DNA of 64,000 nucleotides from Mesotaenium endlicherianum (taxonomy: Eukaryota > Streptophyta > Zygnematophyceae > Zygnematales > Mesotaeniaceae): NCBI GenBank assembly GCA_009602735.1, contig WELA01003606.1:80770-144769 (forward strand), given 5' to 3'. The notes below the pieces were generated by a model, which ran no database searches, had not been told where the DNA came from, and saw only the letters and a program-made list of their open reading frames with translations. Position 1 is the first letter of the stretch. Every line of letters starts with the position of its first letter. The position numbers and the translations under genes were made by a program. Shown piece by piece: positions 10,701 through 22,624 of the stretch.

Positions 10701-13700
10701 ACCGAGGCCTCGGTCTTGGTGGCAAAGAAGGCGAAGATGGTGAGCATGCAGCGGGCGGAAATGTTGTCGCAGTCAATGAAGCCCAGCGCATACGCCACGG
10801 GGTCCCACATGCGCTCAATACTGCCCCTGGATCCGCCCTGCCCCTCAAACCACTCGCTGAAGCTCACCTGCACCCACAAGACTGAGAGTGAGTCTCCCAA
10901 GCATTGCGGATGCAGCCCCCGCCCTCCCATGGCCTAGGCTTAGAAAATGGAGAAAAGGACAATGAGCACATGTTATCACCTAGGGCCAGAAGGTGATGTT
11001 TGGTAGGGAGGAAGAGGCATAGGTTTTACCCCGCCAGAGCTCAAGGCATCATGCTGCAAAATCAGCACCCATAAAGAAGCTCGCCCAAATCGATGAGCAA
11101 ACATGAATGCCAGACTGCAGACTGGTTCCATATGCAATTCATCCTCTGGAACAAGAAAGTCGACATAGACCAGTGGCAACCACACGAGTATCCTACTGAG
11201 AGGAGGGAGAGGAGAGGGGGAGCTTACAGAGTCCAGCTTGCGGATGTCTCTCATGGCACCATCCGGATCCACAAGCGCTTTCACCACAGGACTTGTCGCC
11301 AATGCAATCGCATTCGCTGCCTTATCGTATGTCTGCACAGTTAACAGGCCAAAGTGTGACCATAAAACGACCCAAAGAATTCAGACATGCCTAGCATATA
11401 CTGTACCGTTGCATGCTACCAGACAAAGCTCAACAAAGGCACGTGCTTCCCTACCTACTGCCCAAAGAAATGTGCATATCACAGTTCTGGTTCTTCCATT
11501 CCAGGAAGCTAACGATGGCTGCCGGTTTGCAACGTGCCGCCATAAGGAGTCATGTTTTCAAAATCTTCATGGACAAAGCGTGCATCCTGACATCATTTCA
11601 AGAAGGCTGGTGTGAGAGCTGTGGTCCATCATGAGTTTGAAAAGACGAAAGCAAGAGAAGTAAACTCACAGTGAGCTGGGTGCTGGTAAAGAATGCCTTG
11701 AGGCCATGCATGGGTGCTCCCACTAGAAACCGGAAGTCCAGCTCTGCAAGACCCCATCCACCCCATGCTACATTCATGCATGGTTGCAAGTGGGTGGGAG
11801 GCCAGGTGCGCTACTGCTCTTGCCACGGCTGCTACACCAACTGTATGTGCATGGCAGGATATGTGAAGGTCGTCATGCTATCTTGGCAAATGCAGGTGAA
11901 GGATTGTTCACAAAGGGTGGCAGGCGGCGAAAAGTGATTACAGTCAGCTGCAAATACACCCCCCCTCCATTCTGGTGATGGGGGGACTGCACTCCCGACA
12001 ACTTAACCAAAAATGCATGACACATAAAGATTTACCTCCAAGATTGCCCCCTTTGTTGATAAACATGTGGGTGTGCTCCTTCAGTAATAAATTTCCAACA
12101 GCCCCTGTCTGAAAGGCCCCATAACCATCCCCAATACGACATACGATCAGTTTCTCCATTAAAATTTAGCATGTGAAGCAAGAACCATCATACAAAGAGA
12201 GGGGGGTGGGGCGGGGGGTTGATGCTAGAACTGGCCGTAGCAATGCAGTTGCACCATGGGCTTATGCAACTGAAAAATGTGCCTCTTAAACTCCTCTGAT
12301 CTAGATTGTATTTCTGCCCTTAGCCTCTGGCGCCCGGTCCATACATTATGCTGACAAACAAGTTGCTCTGAGGCGCATGGTCTAGAGAGGAGCTCTAAAT
12401 CACACAAGGGCACGAAGAATGTCTTGACTGCGACCTTAGTACCTTGTTCATGAGCCTGAACAGGTTGTTGTAGCATCCAAAGAAGACGTGCAGACCCAAC
12501 TCAATATGATTCCCATCTTTGTCCTGGAAGCTCGCAACCTTGCCCCCTATAAAAGGGCGCCCCTCGTATATGTCAACCTGGTTCACACCACCCAGCATTC
12601 AACTCATACAGATAAGAGGACAGCATGCACACTATTGCGACCAATCTCTCCAATCAACCTAACACCCATCATTTTTTGCAGACAAAGGGCCAAGGTGTTA
12701 CTTTGTGGGCCTTTCCCCACTGCCCCTACAATTGTAAGCACAGCTGCAAAATATCTCCATGCCCCTGAAGGTTCCAAGCTGTAATCCCTCCTGATACAGC
12801 AAGTTCTCCTAATACAGCAATTTCTGGGGCAGCATCTTTCCCCTAATTTGAACACAGAACTTCACGTGTCACCAGAAGTAGCCGCTGAGTAAAACAACCA
12901 GACTTCCCATTATAGACCAAGAAGTCCTTCTCAACACTAAATCGCACGAATGTACACCCCTCCCTAGTGACATTCGAGGATGACGCATGAACATGACTTG
13001 TTCCTGGACAAAATACTATTGGTCACGAAGTGTTACCTACAGGGTCAAGAGGAACACAAACTAACTCTCTTGCACATGAGACGCCTCACTCCCATTTTCT
13101 CAAACAGAAAACAGTAGACAAGATCCACACACGCACCAAGAAATTACACAATGATTGGAAAATGCAGACGAAGCAGCCAATGGAATGTGTCGAGCAATGA
13201 CCAGGTACTCCACCATATCACCCCCCTATCCCATTACTGCTGCTTTTTCACAAACTCCCAGCTCTCTTCCTCAGCCTCGACAAACTATGTCAGACAGCTG
13301 ACCTCATGTCCTTGGTCCAGAAGCTCGGCAGCTGTAGACATGCCAGCAAGACCAGCGCCTATGATGGCCACTTTCAACTTGGGGCCCGTGTACTTCTCTG
13401 GTTCGGGAGGAAAGAGGCCCTTGGGTGCTGCACATATCAAGCAAGTAATGGCGGCGTTCACGAGTGTGGCCTAAGGGGTGCCACTGATCTATATGCAAAA
13501 TTGTCCCTTAAGAGCAAAAAAGGGGGGAGCAGGCCACTCTGGACCATGCAGCCTTTACATCAAGCCTTAAGACAACCATTGCGCCAGTGCAGCATCAAAC
13601 ACACCGTGAAGCAGAACTTTACTTCTCATCCCAACCTACCTGCATATTGTTCCCTATTGCAGAGACTCGACTACCAAAAGTATAAATTTCTTAAACATTG

Positions 13701-14261
13701 AGTTAGAAGATCATGCAATCAAGACCCTTCTAAAGCTGCACCTATCAGAAGTCAACAGGCTCCTCCTTGTGACTGGCACCCACTCTTCTGCCTAAAAGTC
13801 TCTCTCAAACAAGCTAAATCAGCTACCTACACAAAACGTTGTCTCATTGTCTCAGAAAGGATCACATATACTTTTATTTACACCAACCAGCTCTCCGGTG
13901 CTGTTCAGCTGCATGATAGCGTACCTGCACGACCCATATCTGAGACATAGTCCATGATTAGGGAGCTCCGGGTCTGCACACAACTCCTCCTCCAATTGCT
14001 CCTCTGAACTGCTGACATGTGAGCTCTGCCTGACAAGGCCAGCTCATTGGCTGTGCCTTCCACAAAGACGGATGACTGCTCATACCTCAAAGACAGAACG
14101 TAACGACTAAGAGACTTCAATTCAGTTGCCGGACTTGCACCAGATAGAGCTGACAACACGGGGTCATCTATTCGGTTCTGGCTTTTTTGTGCTACCGCAA
14201 GAACAGTCGTATCATGACTAAGAGACTTCATACATGAGCCAATGGAAAAGATATGTCTCAA
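7779..14261 (-). CDS. ZDS: Zeta-carotene desaturase, 14 exons
   Basis: Exons in gene order: 14261-13925, 13427-13303, 12577-12443, 12108-12036, 11743-11670, 11332-11228, 10867-10623, 10001-9914, 9551-9509, 9290-9134, 8948-8820, 8691-8619, 8329-8165, 7922-7779. Every intron is GT-AG, phases agree throughout, and the sum is 1893 nt (630 residues plus stop). The dinucleotide-binding motif GAGLAG is at residues 136-141. Family blocks follow: [57 protein letters not shown]-like, [43 protein letters not shown]. Plant ZDS proteins are about 560-590 residues; the extra length is at both ends. The enzyme desaturates zeta-carotene through neurosporene to poly-cis-lycopene in the plastid, passing electrons to plastoquinone, next to phytoene desaturase and the carotene isomerases. 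I see no break. The start codon is the least certain part. Confidence 0.95.
13925..14261 (-). other. ZDS: ZDS exon 1: probable plastid transit peptide
   Basis: The open stretch begins [10 protein letters not shown] and holds 112 codons before the splice donor GTACGC. It is rich in Ser, Arg and Ala with few acidic residues near its start, as expected of a chloroplast transit peptide. It ends in DYVSDMGRA, which aligns with the VSDM segment just before the conserved [10 protein letters not shown] block of plant ZDS. That match supports both the exon and its donor. An upstream untranslated exon or an earlier start cannot be excluded. Confidence 0.7.
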
Positions 14262-15499
14262 GGAATCCTGTGTACTCTTTGTCTCCCATCACTTGCGCCT
14301 ACCCCCTGCCCGAAAGCTTAAGCAGCTACTGCACCAACGGAGCAAACTAACTATGTGGACATATGTCTCCGCATAACCACCTGATAATGGTCTGCACAAT
14401 CATCTAGAGCACTCAAAGCAACATGCTGAAAATTCCTGACTTCAGATTGGGCAAGGAGGACCTAAATATCTGGCTGCACTCTTAAATGCTGCATGAAGAA
14501 GCAGGTGCATCTAGTAGGACGCTCGCTGTCAAACACCAGTTTTGGAAGAACTTAGTGTATGTACCTTAGTACACGCCTACTTCTGATAAAAGCCAGAACC
14601 CCCAATTATCGACACGCAACAACTGACAAGGTGTGCGTAGTAGAATGCATAATTCTTCTTTGAACAAGATGAATGGCTTGTAACTGCTATCGTGACCCAT
14701 GTACCACATTCGAACTTTAGCCGGCAGTCATTGATATACAATATGCACAATGCCGTGGCTGTTTGACCTGCTTGAGCTAAGATGAAGCAAACAGATACGT
14801 GCAGATCACTTGCCTAAACTCCAAAACCTTATAAATCCTCCTTCGCTACAAGGCAACAATCTTAAGCGTGTTGCTTTCCAACATGTTGTACGATATGTTC
14901 TATTCGACCTCTTTGTCAATGTTGCTCTATGAGGTAAAGAAGACTACTATAGGTGAAAAACTTCGCAAAGTACTTGGCCAAGCTCTGTGAAGATTCAAAG
15001 CCGGAAGCATATATTATATTGTCCCCCAAACCATTACGTAATTAGAAAGACCACTGTGATGCTACGAACTTTCATATACAGATGTACAGCGACGAACCTT
15101 TGCAGCTCCTAGACGGCAAAAGCTGACTTTTCCAACGTGATGGCATCGTCGTCTCTCGGTTGCAAATACTGAAGGGTGGGTTGCAATAGCTCCTTTAAGA
15201 GCTGCTGTCATACCAGCAATCTGCAAAGTTGCCATCTCTGAAGCCTGACTTTGCCAAAATATTGCAGGCAGGGCTTTGACAAGTTATCAGCCCTCTACAG
15301 TAAGAGAAGTTATTATTGTTATAATCTCAACAGAGCGGCCATTCTGATTCCAGGCCAACAGGAGCTGAATGCTTTCTCAAGCGAAGATTGCAAAGCTCTG
15401 AAATAAGACGAAATACAGCGCCCTCACGGATGACTATAGCGAGACTCTAGCTATTACCTACAAGCTGCTCTATCAAATGGCCTGATGATTGAAGTTCTA

Positions 15500-15542
15500 A
15501 GACTAGATAGACTAGATAGACTCAGTTAGACTCAGATAGACG
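15500..15542. repeat. Short tandem repeat, AGACT units
   Basis: Repeated CTAGATAGA and CTCAGATAGA-like units side by side. Low complexity. Confidence 0.7.
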
Positions 15543-15717
15543 GCCAAATACAGAGCTTTCGCTAGTGACTGTTTCATGTGGCAGGAAAAGGAGCTTCTGC
15601 GCACACCTGCAGGTTCTAATGGATAAGCTAAAGCAAGCCACGACTCCTGAATACAGTGATGACGTCGACCGTTATAACGGGATAGAATGTGGTGACGGCA
15701 CAACAAAAGCTTGTGCT

Positions 15718-15795
15718 CGCGTCCACCAGCGTCGACACCAGCGTCCACCAGCGTCCACCAGCGTCCAAGGCAGGTCCAAGCAGGTCCAAGCCTCG
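15718..15795. repeat. Minisatellite of about 10 bp, GTCCACCAGC units
   Basis: Several GTCCACCAGC/GTCGACACCAGC units followed by AGGTCCAAGC units. It lies just before the solo family A unit. Confidence 0.75.
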
Positions 15796-15812
15796 AAGGT
15801 TTTCATGCCTAT

Positions 15813-17343
15813 TGTCGCGACTATTATCCGTTTGACGGTGTCGCACGCGCAGCGCAAGCTACGGCCACCTAGTGCTGAAAGTCAACCTTGACTCACCGAC
15901 CACTTGACAGATTACATCGCAGTCAGCGGTTATGGCGGCGTCAAGACCACTGGCAAGGAGTCAATGTCAGTGTGCCCCACACCCAAGGATGGGGGAGGTT
16001 TTGACAAGACAGTCGCGAGGCTAGGAGCTGGGGATCAGCGATGAGCCGCCCAGCAAGTACCAGGTCAGGTACTGTGTGACTGGCAGATTAAGCCAGGTCA
16101 TGGCTGCAATGCCAAGATAGGTTACGGCCGCCCAGTTGGAAAACTTGAGCAAGTGGCATTTGCTTGCACGCCGCTCAGGAATTCTTAGCCATGAGCCAAT
16201 TAGGCGTGACTGCCAGCTGAGAAGCTAAGCAGCCACGCGCGACAGTCACAAGGTGTGCATGCATGCTGAGTGACTACGAGTTTGAGTTGAGCATGGCTAG
16301 GCAGAGGCGACATGCAGCTAAGTTGTGTGACTAAGCACGGCATTCTCGAAACATGACGCTGTGTGGTGCCTGCGAAAGGCACGAATCTCGCCTGAGACAT
16401 GTCATTCACTCTCACGCACCTTTGCCAAGAGGCAGAAGGAAAGAGAATAAGGGCGCGAAAAAGAAAAAGGAGTTCCCAAGGCCACTGGAGGGCCAAAGCC
16501 CCACGCTTCTGACGACACCGAAGATTCTTCTGTGTATCATAGATAAGTTAGGATTGTAGGAGTTCCCAAGAGGGAATCTCACGGTTGAAGAAGGAGAACT
16601 GCAGAATAGAATTCGCTAGGAGATTAGCACAGAGTCAGCCGAACGCCACAAGTGTGTGTGTGTGAAGCAGCCTTAAAATGGTGAGTTGTGTGTTGATTTC
16701 CAAATTCTCAGAAGTCGCATTCGCATCTCGAAGAGAGAGAGTAGTATTGACAGATAAAGCTCTCAGTGAAGAACTGAGTGAGCCCAGCCTGGCAGTGAAG
16801 AGCTGTTAAGGTGCGGTGTTAAGTGAAGAGCTTGACCCAGGCCAGCATAGACGTAGTTTCAGAGTTTTGTAAGCTGACTTGTGGAAGTTAAGCGAAAGCC
16901 TGAAGGGCGATTTTCTCAAAATCTGACGTTGCATGTCAAGCTGCTTAGAGTGTGATTTCTGCAAACTACAATTTGCTCACCTGTGAATCCAAGAACCTTA
17001 AGGCATAAAGCCTATGTGGAAGTAAGAGGCTTCCGTCCTTGTAAGAGGAATTATGGCAAGGCGAGTATTTTTTAAATTTTCTGCTAAAGTCTTAGGATAA
17101 GCAGATGGTGAGAGCCGGGTGACAAAGAACGTCACCCTGAATGTTGGTCAAGGCTGCATGGTGCAAGTTCAGGAACCCAGGGATGGGTTAACCCTGGTAA
17201 AGCTTGTCACCGACACACGTGCAAAGGTCGATCGACCATGTCTACCACACGTGAGGAGGGCCACCGACACATCAACCAGGCCGAAGGCACACGTGCTGGA
17301 AGGCTACGCACGTGCCGAGGGACCGACACTGTTAGGCACGACA
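15813..17343 (+). mobile_element. Solo family A unit (Y-X) with CTAT target duplication
   Basis: Block Y (15813-17039) runs straight into block X (17040-17343) with no coding interior. The unit starts TGTCGCGAC and ends GGCACGACA. It is flanked by CTAT at 15809-15812 and CTAT at 17344-17347, which shows that Y-X is an integrated unit with these true ends. It most likely arose from a full element by recombination between its two Y blocks. Confidence 0.85.
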
Positions 17344-17347
17344 CTAT

Positions 17348-17493
17348 TCCGCGTCGCGGCCAAGTGATACCATGTGATATGGTGTGAACCAGGCCCAGGA
17401 TTTGACAAAATCCTTGAATTTCGGCAACACCCTGACAGGGAATATATGGATTTCAGCCAACACCCGACTCAAAATGAAGGATTTTAAGAGGCA
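17348..17493. other. Host spacer between two family A units
   Basis: 146 bp with no match elsewhere in the window that I can see. It separates the solo unit from the long copy and shows that they are separate insertions. Confidence 0.6.
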
Positions 17494-18739
17494 TGTCGCG
17501 ACTACTATCCGTTTGACGGTGCCGCACGCGCAGCGCAAGCTATGGCCACCCAGGTACGGAAAGTCAACGTTGACTCACCGACCACTTGACTGATTTCGTT
17601 GCAGTCAGCGGTTATGTCAGCATCAAGACCACTGGCAAGGGGCCAATGTCAATGTGCCCCACACCCAGGGATGGGGGAGGCTTTGACAGCATAGACAGCC
17701 GTGAGACTAGAAGCTGGGGATCAGTAATGAGTCGCCCAGCAGGTACCAAGCCCAGTACTGTGTGACTGGCAGATTAAGCCAGGTCATGGCCGCAATGCCA
17801 AGATAGATTACGGCCGCCCGACTGGGAACCTTGAGCAAGTGGCATTTGCTTGTACACACCGTGCAAGAGTTCTTAGCCCTGAGCCAATTAGGCGTGACTG
17901 CCAGCTGAGAAGCTAAGCAGCCACGCGCAACAGTCACGAGGTGTGCAGGCATGCTGAGTGACTACGAGTTTGAGTTGAGCATGGCTAGGCAGAAGCGACA
18001 TGCAGCTAAGCTTTGTGACTAAGCACGGCATTCTCGAAGGATGACGCTATGTGGTGCCTGCGAAAGGCATGAACCTTGCCTGAGACATGTCATTCACTCT
18101 AACGCACTTTTGCCGAGAAGCAAAGGAAGCAGAAGGAAGGAGAAGAAGGGCGCGAAGAAGAAGAAGGAGTTTCTTAGGCCATTGGAGGGCCGAGGCCCCA
18201 CGCTTCTGCCGACGCTGAAGATTCTTCTCAGTGTATCGTAGATAAGTTAGGATTGTAGGAGTTCCCAAGAGGGAATCTCACTTTTAAAAGTAGGAGAACT
18301 GCAGAATAGAATCTGCTAGGAGACTAGCACAGATTCGGCCGAACGCCACAAGTGTGTGTGAAGCAGCCTTAAAATGGTGAATTGTGTGTTAGTTTCCAGG
18401 TTCTCAGAAGTCGCATTCGCATCTCGAAGAGAGAGAGTAGTATTGACGGATAAAGCTCTCAGTGAAGAACTGAGTGAGCCCAGCCTGGCAGTGAAGAGCT
18501 GTTAAGGCGCGGAGTTAAGTGAAGAGCTTGACCCAGGCCAGCATAGACGTGTGGTTTCAGAGTTTTGTAAGCTGTGACTTGCGAAAGTTAAGCGAAAGCC
18601 TGAAGGGCGATTTTCTCTGAACCTGACGTTGTATGTCAAGCTGCTTAGACTGTGATTTCTGCAAACCACAATTTGCTCACCTGGGAACTCAAGAACCTTA
18701 AGGCATAAAGCCTATGTGGAAGTAAGAGACTTCCGTCCT
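17494..18739 (+). repeat. Family A block Y at the 5' end of copy A2
   Basis: Starts TGTCGCGACTAC and ends CTTCCGTCCT, and the gag-like region follows at once. In the retroviral scheme its end would be the end of U5, but no X block precedes it. I could not match the following bases to a known tRNA primer site. Confidence 0.8.
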
Positions 18740-18772
18740 ACTTCTGAGAACCTCGGTTCTGTGGTTCAAGTG

Positions 18773-20560
18773 AGTAGAAATTCCCAAGCAAATTGGGGAT
18801 TGAGGCCTGTGAGGGCCGCCGGTGCTCAACCTGGAAGGTGGCCCGGAGAAATTCAACTGTACATGCGGTTGAGGAGTGGAAGACTCTATGACCTTGTAAA
18901 GTGGAGCCTGCGGAAGGTTCTGATTCAAGCCAGAGTCCACGAGGAAGTGAGACATCTGAGCGCACGGATAACCTGTGGAGTGAGCAACCGTCGGGAGACG
19001 AGTCTCGCCATACTGCCACGAACGGTGTGAATCCGTATCACACGCAAGCCTTTGTACCCAATTTGGGCAGAGAGCACGACGTGTGGGGTAAAGATAGTGA
19101 GTCTTGGTCCCCATTCGAAATGACTGGTGATGATAAGGATGAAAATCCTAAATTCAAGTTGTCTACAAAGTGTTTTAGTGGACGAACCGGGGTAAATAGT
19201 CTCACTTTCGAAGAGTTTGATGAGATCTATTGGGCTAACTTCTTTGAGAAAATCCGACAGGAGTCTTCTTACACTCGATTAGTCGCTTTTATAAGCTTGA
19301 TTCAGTACTTGGACAAGGATGTCTTGTTGCTTAATTGCCAATTCCGGAAGGATGAGAACCTTACCCAGGAATGGGCGTTTGACAAGCAAAAGAAAGCAAG
19401 GGAGAAAGAGGCTGCGAAAGCCCGCCTTACCGCTTTGTTTTCAGGAAGAGCGATACCTGCTGCACCTGTTGAGAGCATAGACTTAGCTGCACTACACAAG
19501 AATTAACAGATGCCATGAGGCAACTCACCGAGGGTCAGCAGCGAGCGGCTACTCGAAATGATGATGTTGGGTCTGTCGCAGAATTGCGTAAAATGTGTGC
19601 AGAATTGTCTGAAAAGATTGCTATTGCTCAGGAACGAGTAACGCGCAGAGCTGCACCTTTTACAGGGCAGCATGGTGATAGTGCCACCACGGAAGCAAGC
19701 CATGCGCAAGCGTTGGCTAGTTGCTGTAGGGATATGGAGGCTGGGGATGACCAGTTAGACTCTGAGCACTGTCTGCGTCGTTTCTTTAAGTTGCTTGAAG
19801 CAAAACTCCCAGAGGATCGCAGTCATAAGGTGCACCGTTATGTGCATTTTGTCCGTCAGAAGAGCGAGACAGTGATGGAGGTCAAATCCAGATTGGTAGA
19901 CCTTGCCAAGAAGGCAGGGATCTATGAGCCTAGGATTGTGGCTGACAAATTCTTATCGTGTTTGGGTAAAGACACAGATCGGGAGGTCAGGCCGCACCTA
20001 TCTGCAAAACGCGGAATCGACTAGAACATTGACGAGGTTTCTGAAATAGCACGCAATGTCGAGGAAGGTAAAGTTTGGTACAAGGACGCGTTCAGGAAGC
20101 TTATGGCTCCTGAGAGAAGGGAGGAATCCTTTCAGCCTAATGCCAATAGCTCTAATTTTCAATTTAAGAGGAAGAGCGGGTCCTTCAATAGGTTTGCTAA
20201 GCACGCCAACACTGCTGAGACAGCAGAGGGCTGTTGGAATTGCAGAAAATCAGGACATCAGAAGAGAGATTGTCCGTACTCGGATGCTAAGCAATTGTCT
20301 TCGAGCAAGGCGCAGGTATGCGCACATTGCAGCAAAAAGGGACACTCAGAAGATGAGTATTGGTCCAAGAATCCAAATCTGAAGCCACCATGGGCTAATG
20401 CTGCCACTAAAGAGGCAGATAAGGGTAAGAAAAAGGAGAAAAATAACTATGGTAACCAAAAGGGTAACCAGAAGTACGATGCTATGAGTGCAAAGATTGC
20501 AGAGTTGAAAGCTCAAATTGTAAGACTAAATGTGCCTAATGTCTATTACGATGCAGATGT
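18773..20560 (+). pseudogene. gag-like region of copy A2 with CCHC zinc knuckle
   Basis: An acidic N-terminal part is followed by a helical region (FKLSTKCFSGRTG, RKDENLTQEW and, further on, LRRFFKLLEAKLPED and FVRQKSETVMEV) that resembles retrotransposon capsid domains. A CCHC knuckle CWNCRKSGHQKRDC lies near 20235, and a second knuckle-like Cys/His group follows. This protein would form the particle and bind the RNA. A gag-like frame at 44300-47001 has a similar capsid segment. Fossil. Confidence 0.75.
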
Positions 20561-20929
20561 GGCCGAAAGGACCGTCTTCAAAGGCGAGAAGCTGACGCCT
20601 GAGAAGGCCGTGGCTGCAACAACTTTGGAGCGTGCAGATCATGACCGTCTGGTTCCAAGGAATACTGAGAAGCTTCCTCAGACCTTTTGGATCACTCTCC
20701 ATGAGAACGAGATTGCGCAGCTACGACAAGCCAAGCCTAAGCCACGCAATACATTTAGTTTTTCGCTGGAGAAGCTGAAGGCTCTGGTGGAACATCGAAT
20801 TCAGCACATTCCTTGTCTTTCACTCGTTGATCTGCGTCTTACGTATCCTTTCACGGTTGAAGAAGCCGGACAGCAGCTGGACATAGCTGAGGAAGGCGCG
20901 AACAGCGCTTCATTGCCTACTAATTTCAG

Positions 20930-21340
20930 CACTGTGAGAGTGCAGAACAAGGATAGAGTTTTGACGTTCAACGACTGGGCCGCTCCCAATATCCTATTGG
21001 ACACTGGCGCACAGCCACTAATCTTGGGAAAGCGAGCTGTGAAAGCTCTGAAATTGACGGCAAGGGACCTGAAAGAAAGTCCTTTTCAATCGAGGACTGC
21101 ATTTGGGCAAATTTCAAAGTCTGGTGGAATCACTCGCAAGCCTGTGAAAATCACAGTAAACTTCGGGAAACCCGAGGAGGCATCACTGCTCATAGAATGC
21201 ACGGTGACAAAAGGCTGAGAACTATGATGTTCTCTTGGGGACAGAAGCCCTGATTCCCCTGGGTATGGTCATTGACCTGCGGAAGCAGAGGGTGACTTAC
21301 CAGTCGACAGATCGGCAGCCGACAGGAGAAATTCCTGTAA
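20930..21340 (+). pseudogene. Retroviral-type aspartic protease region of copy A2
   Basis: The active-site loop ILLDTGAQ lies at about 20991-21014, followed by a VLLGTEALIPLGM-type segment near 21231. This is the usual protease fold between gag and the next domain, here the methyltransferase. It would cut the polyprotein. Fossil. Confidence 0.75.
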
Positions 21341-21346
21341 AATGGT

Positions 21347-22624
21347 TTGCTCGGGAGAGGCGAACTACGGATTGCTAGACGTTGTGTGAATGACCGGTAT
21401 CCAGACCATTATGACCTCATCATGCAACGCGAAGAGGAGGGCTACACCAGCGTCAACATGCCGACTCCCTTGGTTTGGCAACCTCGGATTATGGAGCAAC
21501 TGGAAGCTGTGAGTAACAGGGACCGTGGCCCGCAAGAGCTGCTGCCAGTTCCCTACCCAATTAAGTCTGCTACCAATTTGATGCCTGGAGTAGACCCGCT
21601 GCCGCAAGGCATTGTGAGGATGGAAGATCCTTTTTGCAGGAGAGGAGTAGTAGTGCTGGAATTGTTCGCCGGACTTGGTTCTGGAACCATCTCACTGATT
21701 CAGCGAGGTATCCAGGTATCCAAAGTGCTGTATGTGGACAATGATGAGAGTGCTTTCACAGCATTTAAGGAGGTCATGAGTCAGATGCGGCAAATGCATC
21801 ATTTCAAGGCGTTGGTGCCTATTGACTCTAGTTTGGTGCGTCTTGTTGGAGGAAACGTTCTCGATGTGAAGTCTGAGGACCTGTATGGTTACAGGATTGA
21901 CTGGATCTTTACGGGATTCCCTTGTCAACCTTTCTCGCAAGCTGGGAACAGGAGGGGATTCAATCACCCGCGAGCACAACACTGGGAATGGATGGTGAAA
22001 AACATCAGTATGCTGCGGGAACGCCAGCATCTCTACCCACCAGTGTTTGTGATTGAGAATGTACATCCAGGGATGGATTACAACCAGATGAAGCGAGAAG
22101 ATCCATGGCTGGTCTTCAACTCCACCTTGGGTCATCATGTATTGATTAACGACGCTAGGCACGGAGGACTCTCACACTGGGCCTGACTATTCTGGATGAA
22201 CGGCATGTCCATTGAAATCGTGAGGGAGATGGAGGAGATTACGCGGCGCACACCAACGGCAGTATCTGTGGGAGAAGCACTGATGGTGGAAACCAAGCCA
22301 GTAATCAGGAGGGATTCCTACCCACAATACGTCGTCAACGAGCCAGGCCGGCCAAGGGTGGTGCTGCCCACCTTCACGGCATACCTAGGATCACGCGCAT
22401 TCGTGAATGGAGGACTGAGAATGGTCAAGAATGCGCACGACAAAGAAGCTCAGTGGAGAGAGCCGACAGCTGAAGAGAAGGGAAGGTGCCTGGGGGTACC
22501 CAACTCCATTGCACAAGAAATTGTTGCGATGGTGGGACAAGACGACGCTGGGAAGATATTCGGCAATATGATTGGGCATTACTCCATGACGTGGTTGGTG
22601 GAGACGATTATGACTTGGCAGTAG
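21347..22624 (+). pseudogene. Cytosine-5 DNA methyltransferase domain inside the retroelement
   Basis: The C5-methyltransferase motifs appear in order. Motif I is LELFAGLGSGTIS (about 21657), followed by a VLYVDNDE motif II near 21727. Motif IV is TGFPCQPFSQAG with the catalytic Cys in PCQ (about 21911). Motif VI is FVIENV (about 22045). The far end has WREPTAEEKGRCLGVP and a motif X-like FGNMIGHYS. The family transfers a methyl group from S-adenosylmethionine to cytosine C5. Position between protease and RT and co-orientation show that it belongs to the element, not the host. Methyltransferase-bearing LTR elements have been reported in Klebsormidium and Symbiodinium. Self-methylation in order to hide or tune the element is a proposal, not seen here. 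Fossil. Confidence 0.9.

Larger units (their letters stand above)
14262..15812. other. Upstream region of ZDS, no gene seen
   Basis: No coding match recognised on either strand. It should hold the ZDS promoter, but I see no motif I would defend. Two short tandem repeats lie near its far end (15500-15542 and 15718-15795). Confidence 0.5.

Noticed and set aside
17040-18739. Reading X-Y (TGTAAGAGG to CTTCCGTCCT) as an ordinary 1.6-kb 5' LTR of copy A2
   Set aside because: There are 150 bp of unrelated sequence between this X and the following Y. X ends and Y starts coincide with target-duplication boundaries, and Y-X, not X-Y, is the unit flanked by CTAT.
21347-22624. Host DNA methyltransferase gene
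   Set aside because: It has no introns, lies in the same orientation between protease and RT of a retroelement, and lacks the N-terminal host domains (BAH, chromodomain, UBA) of plant enzymes.
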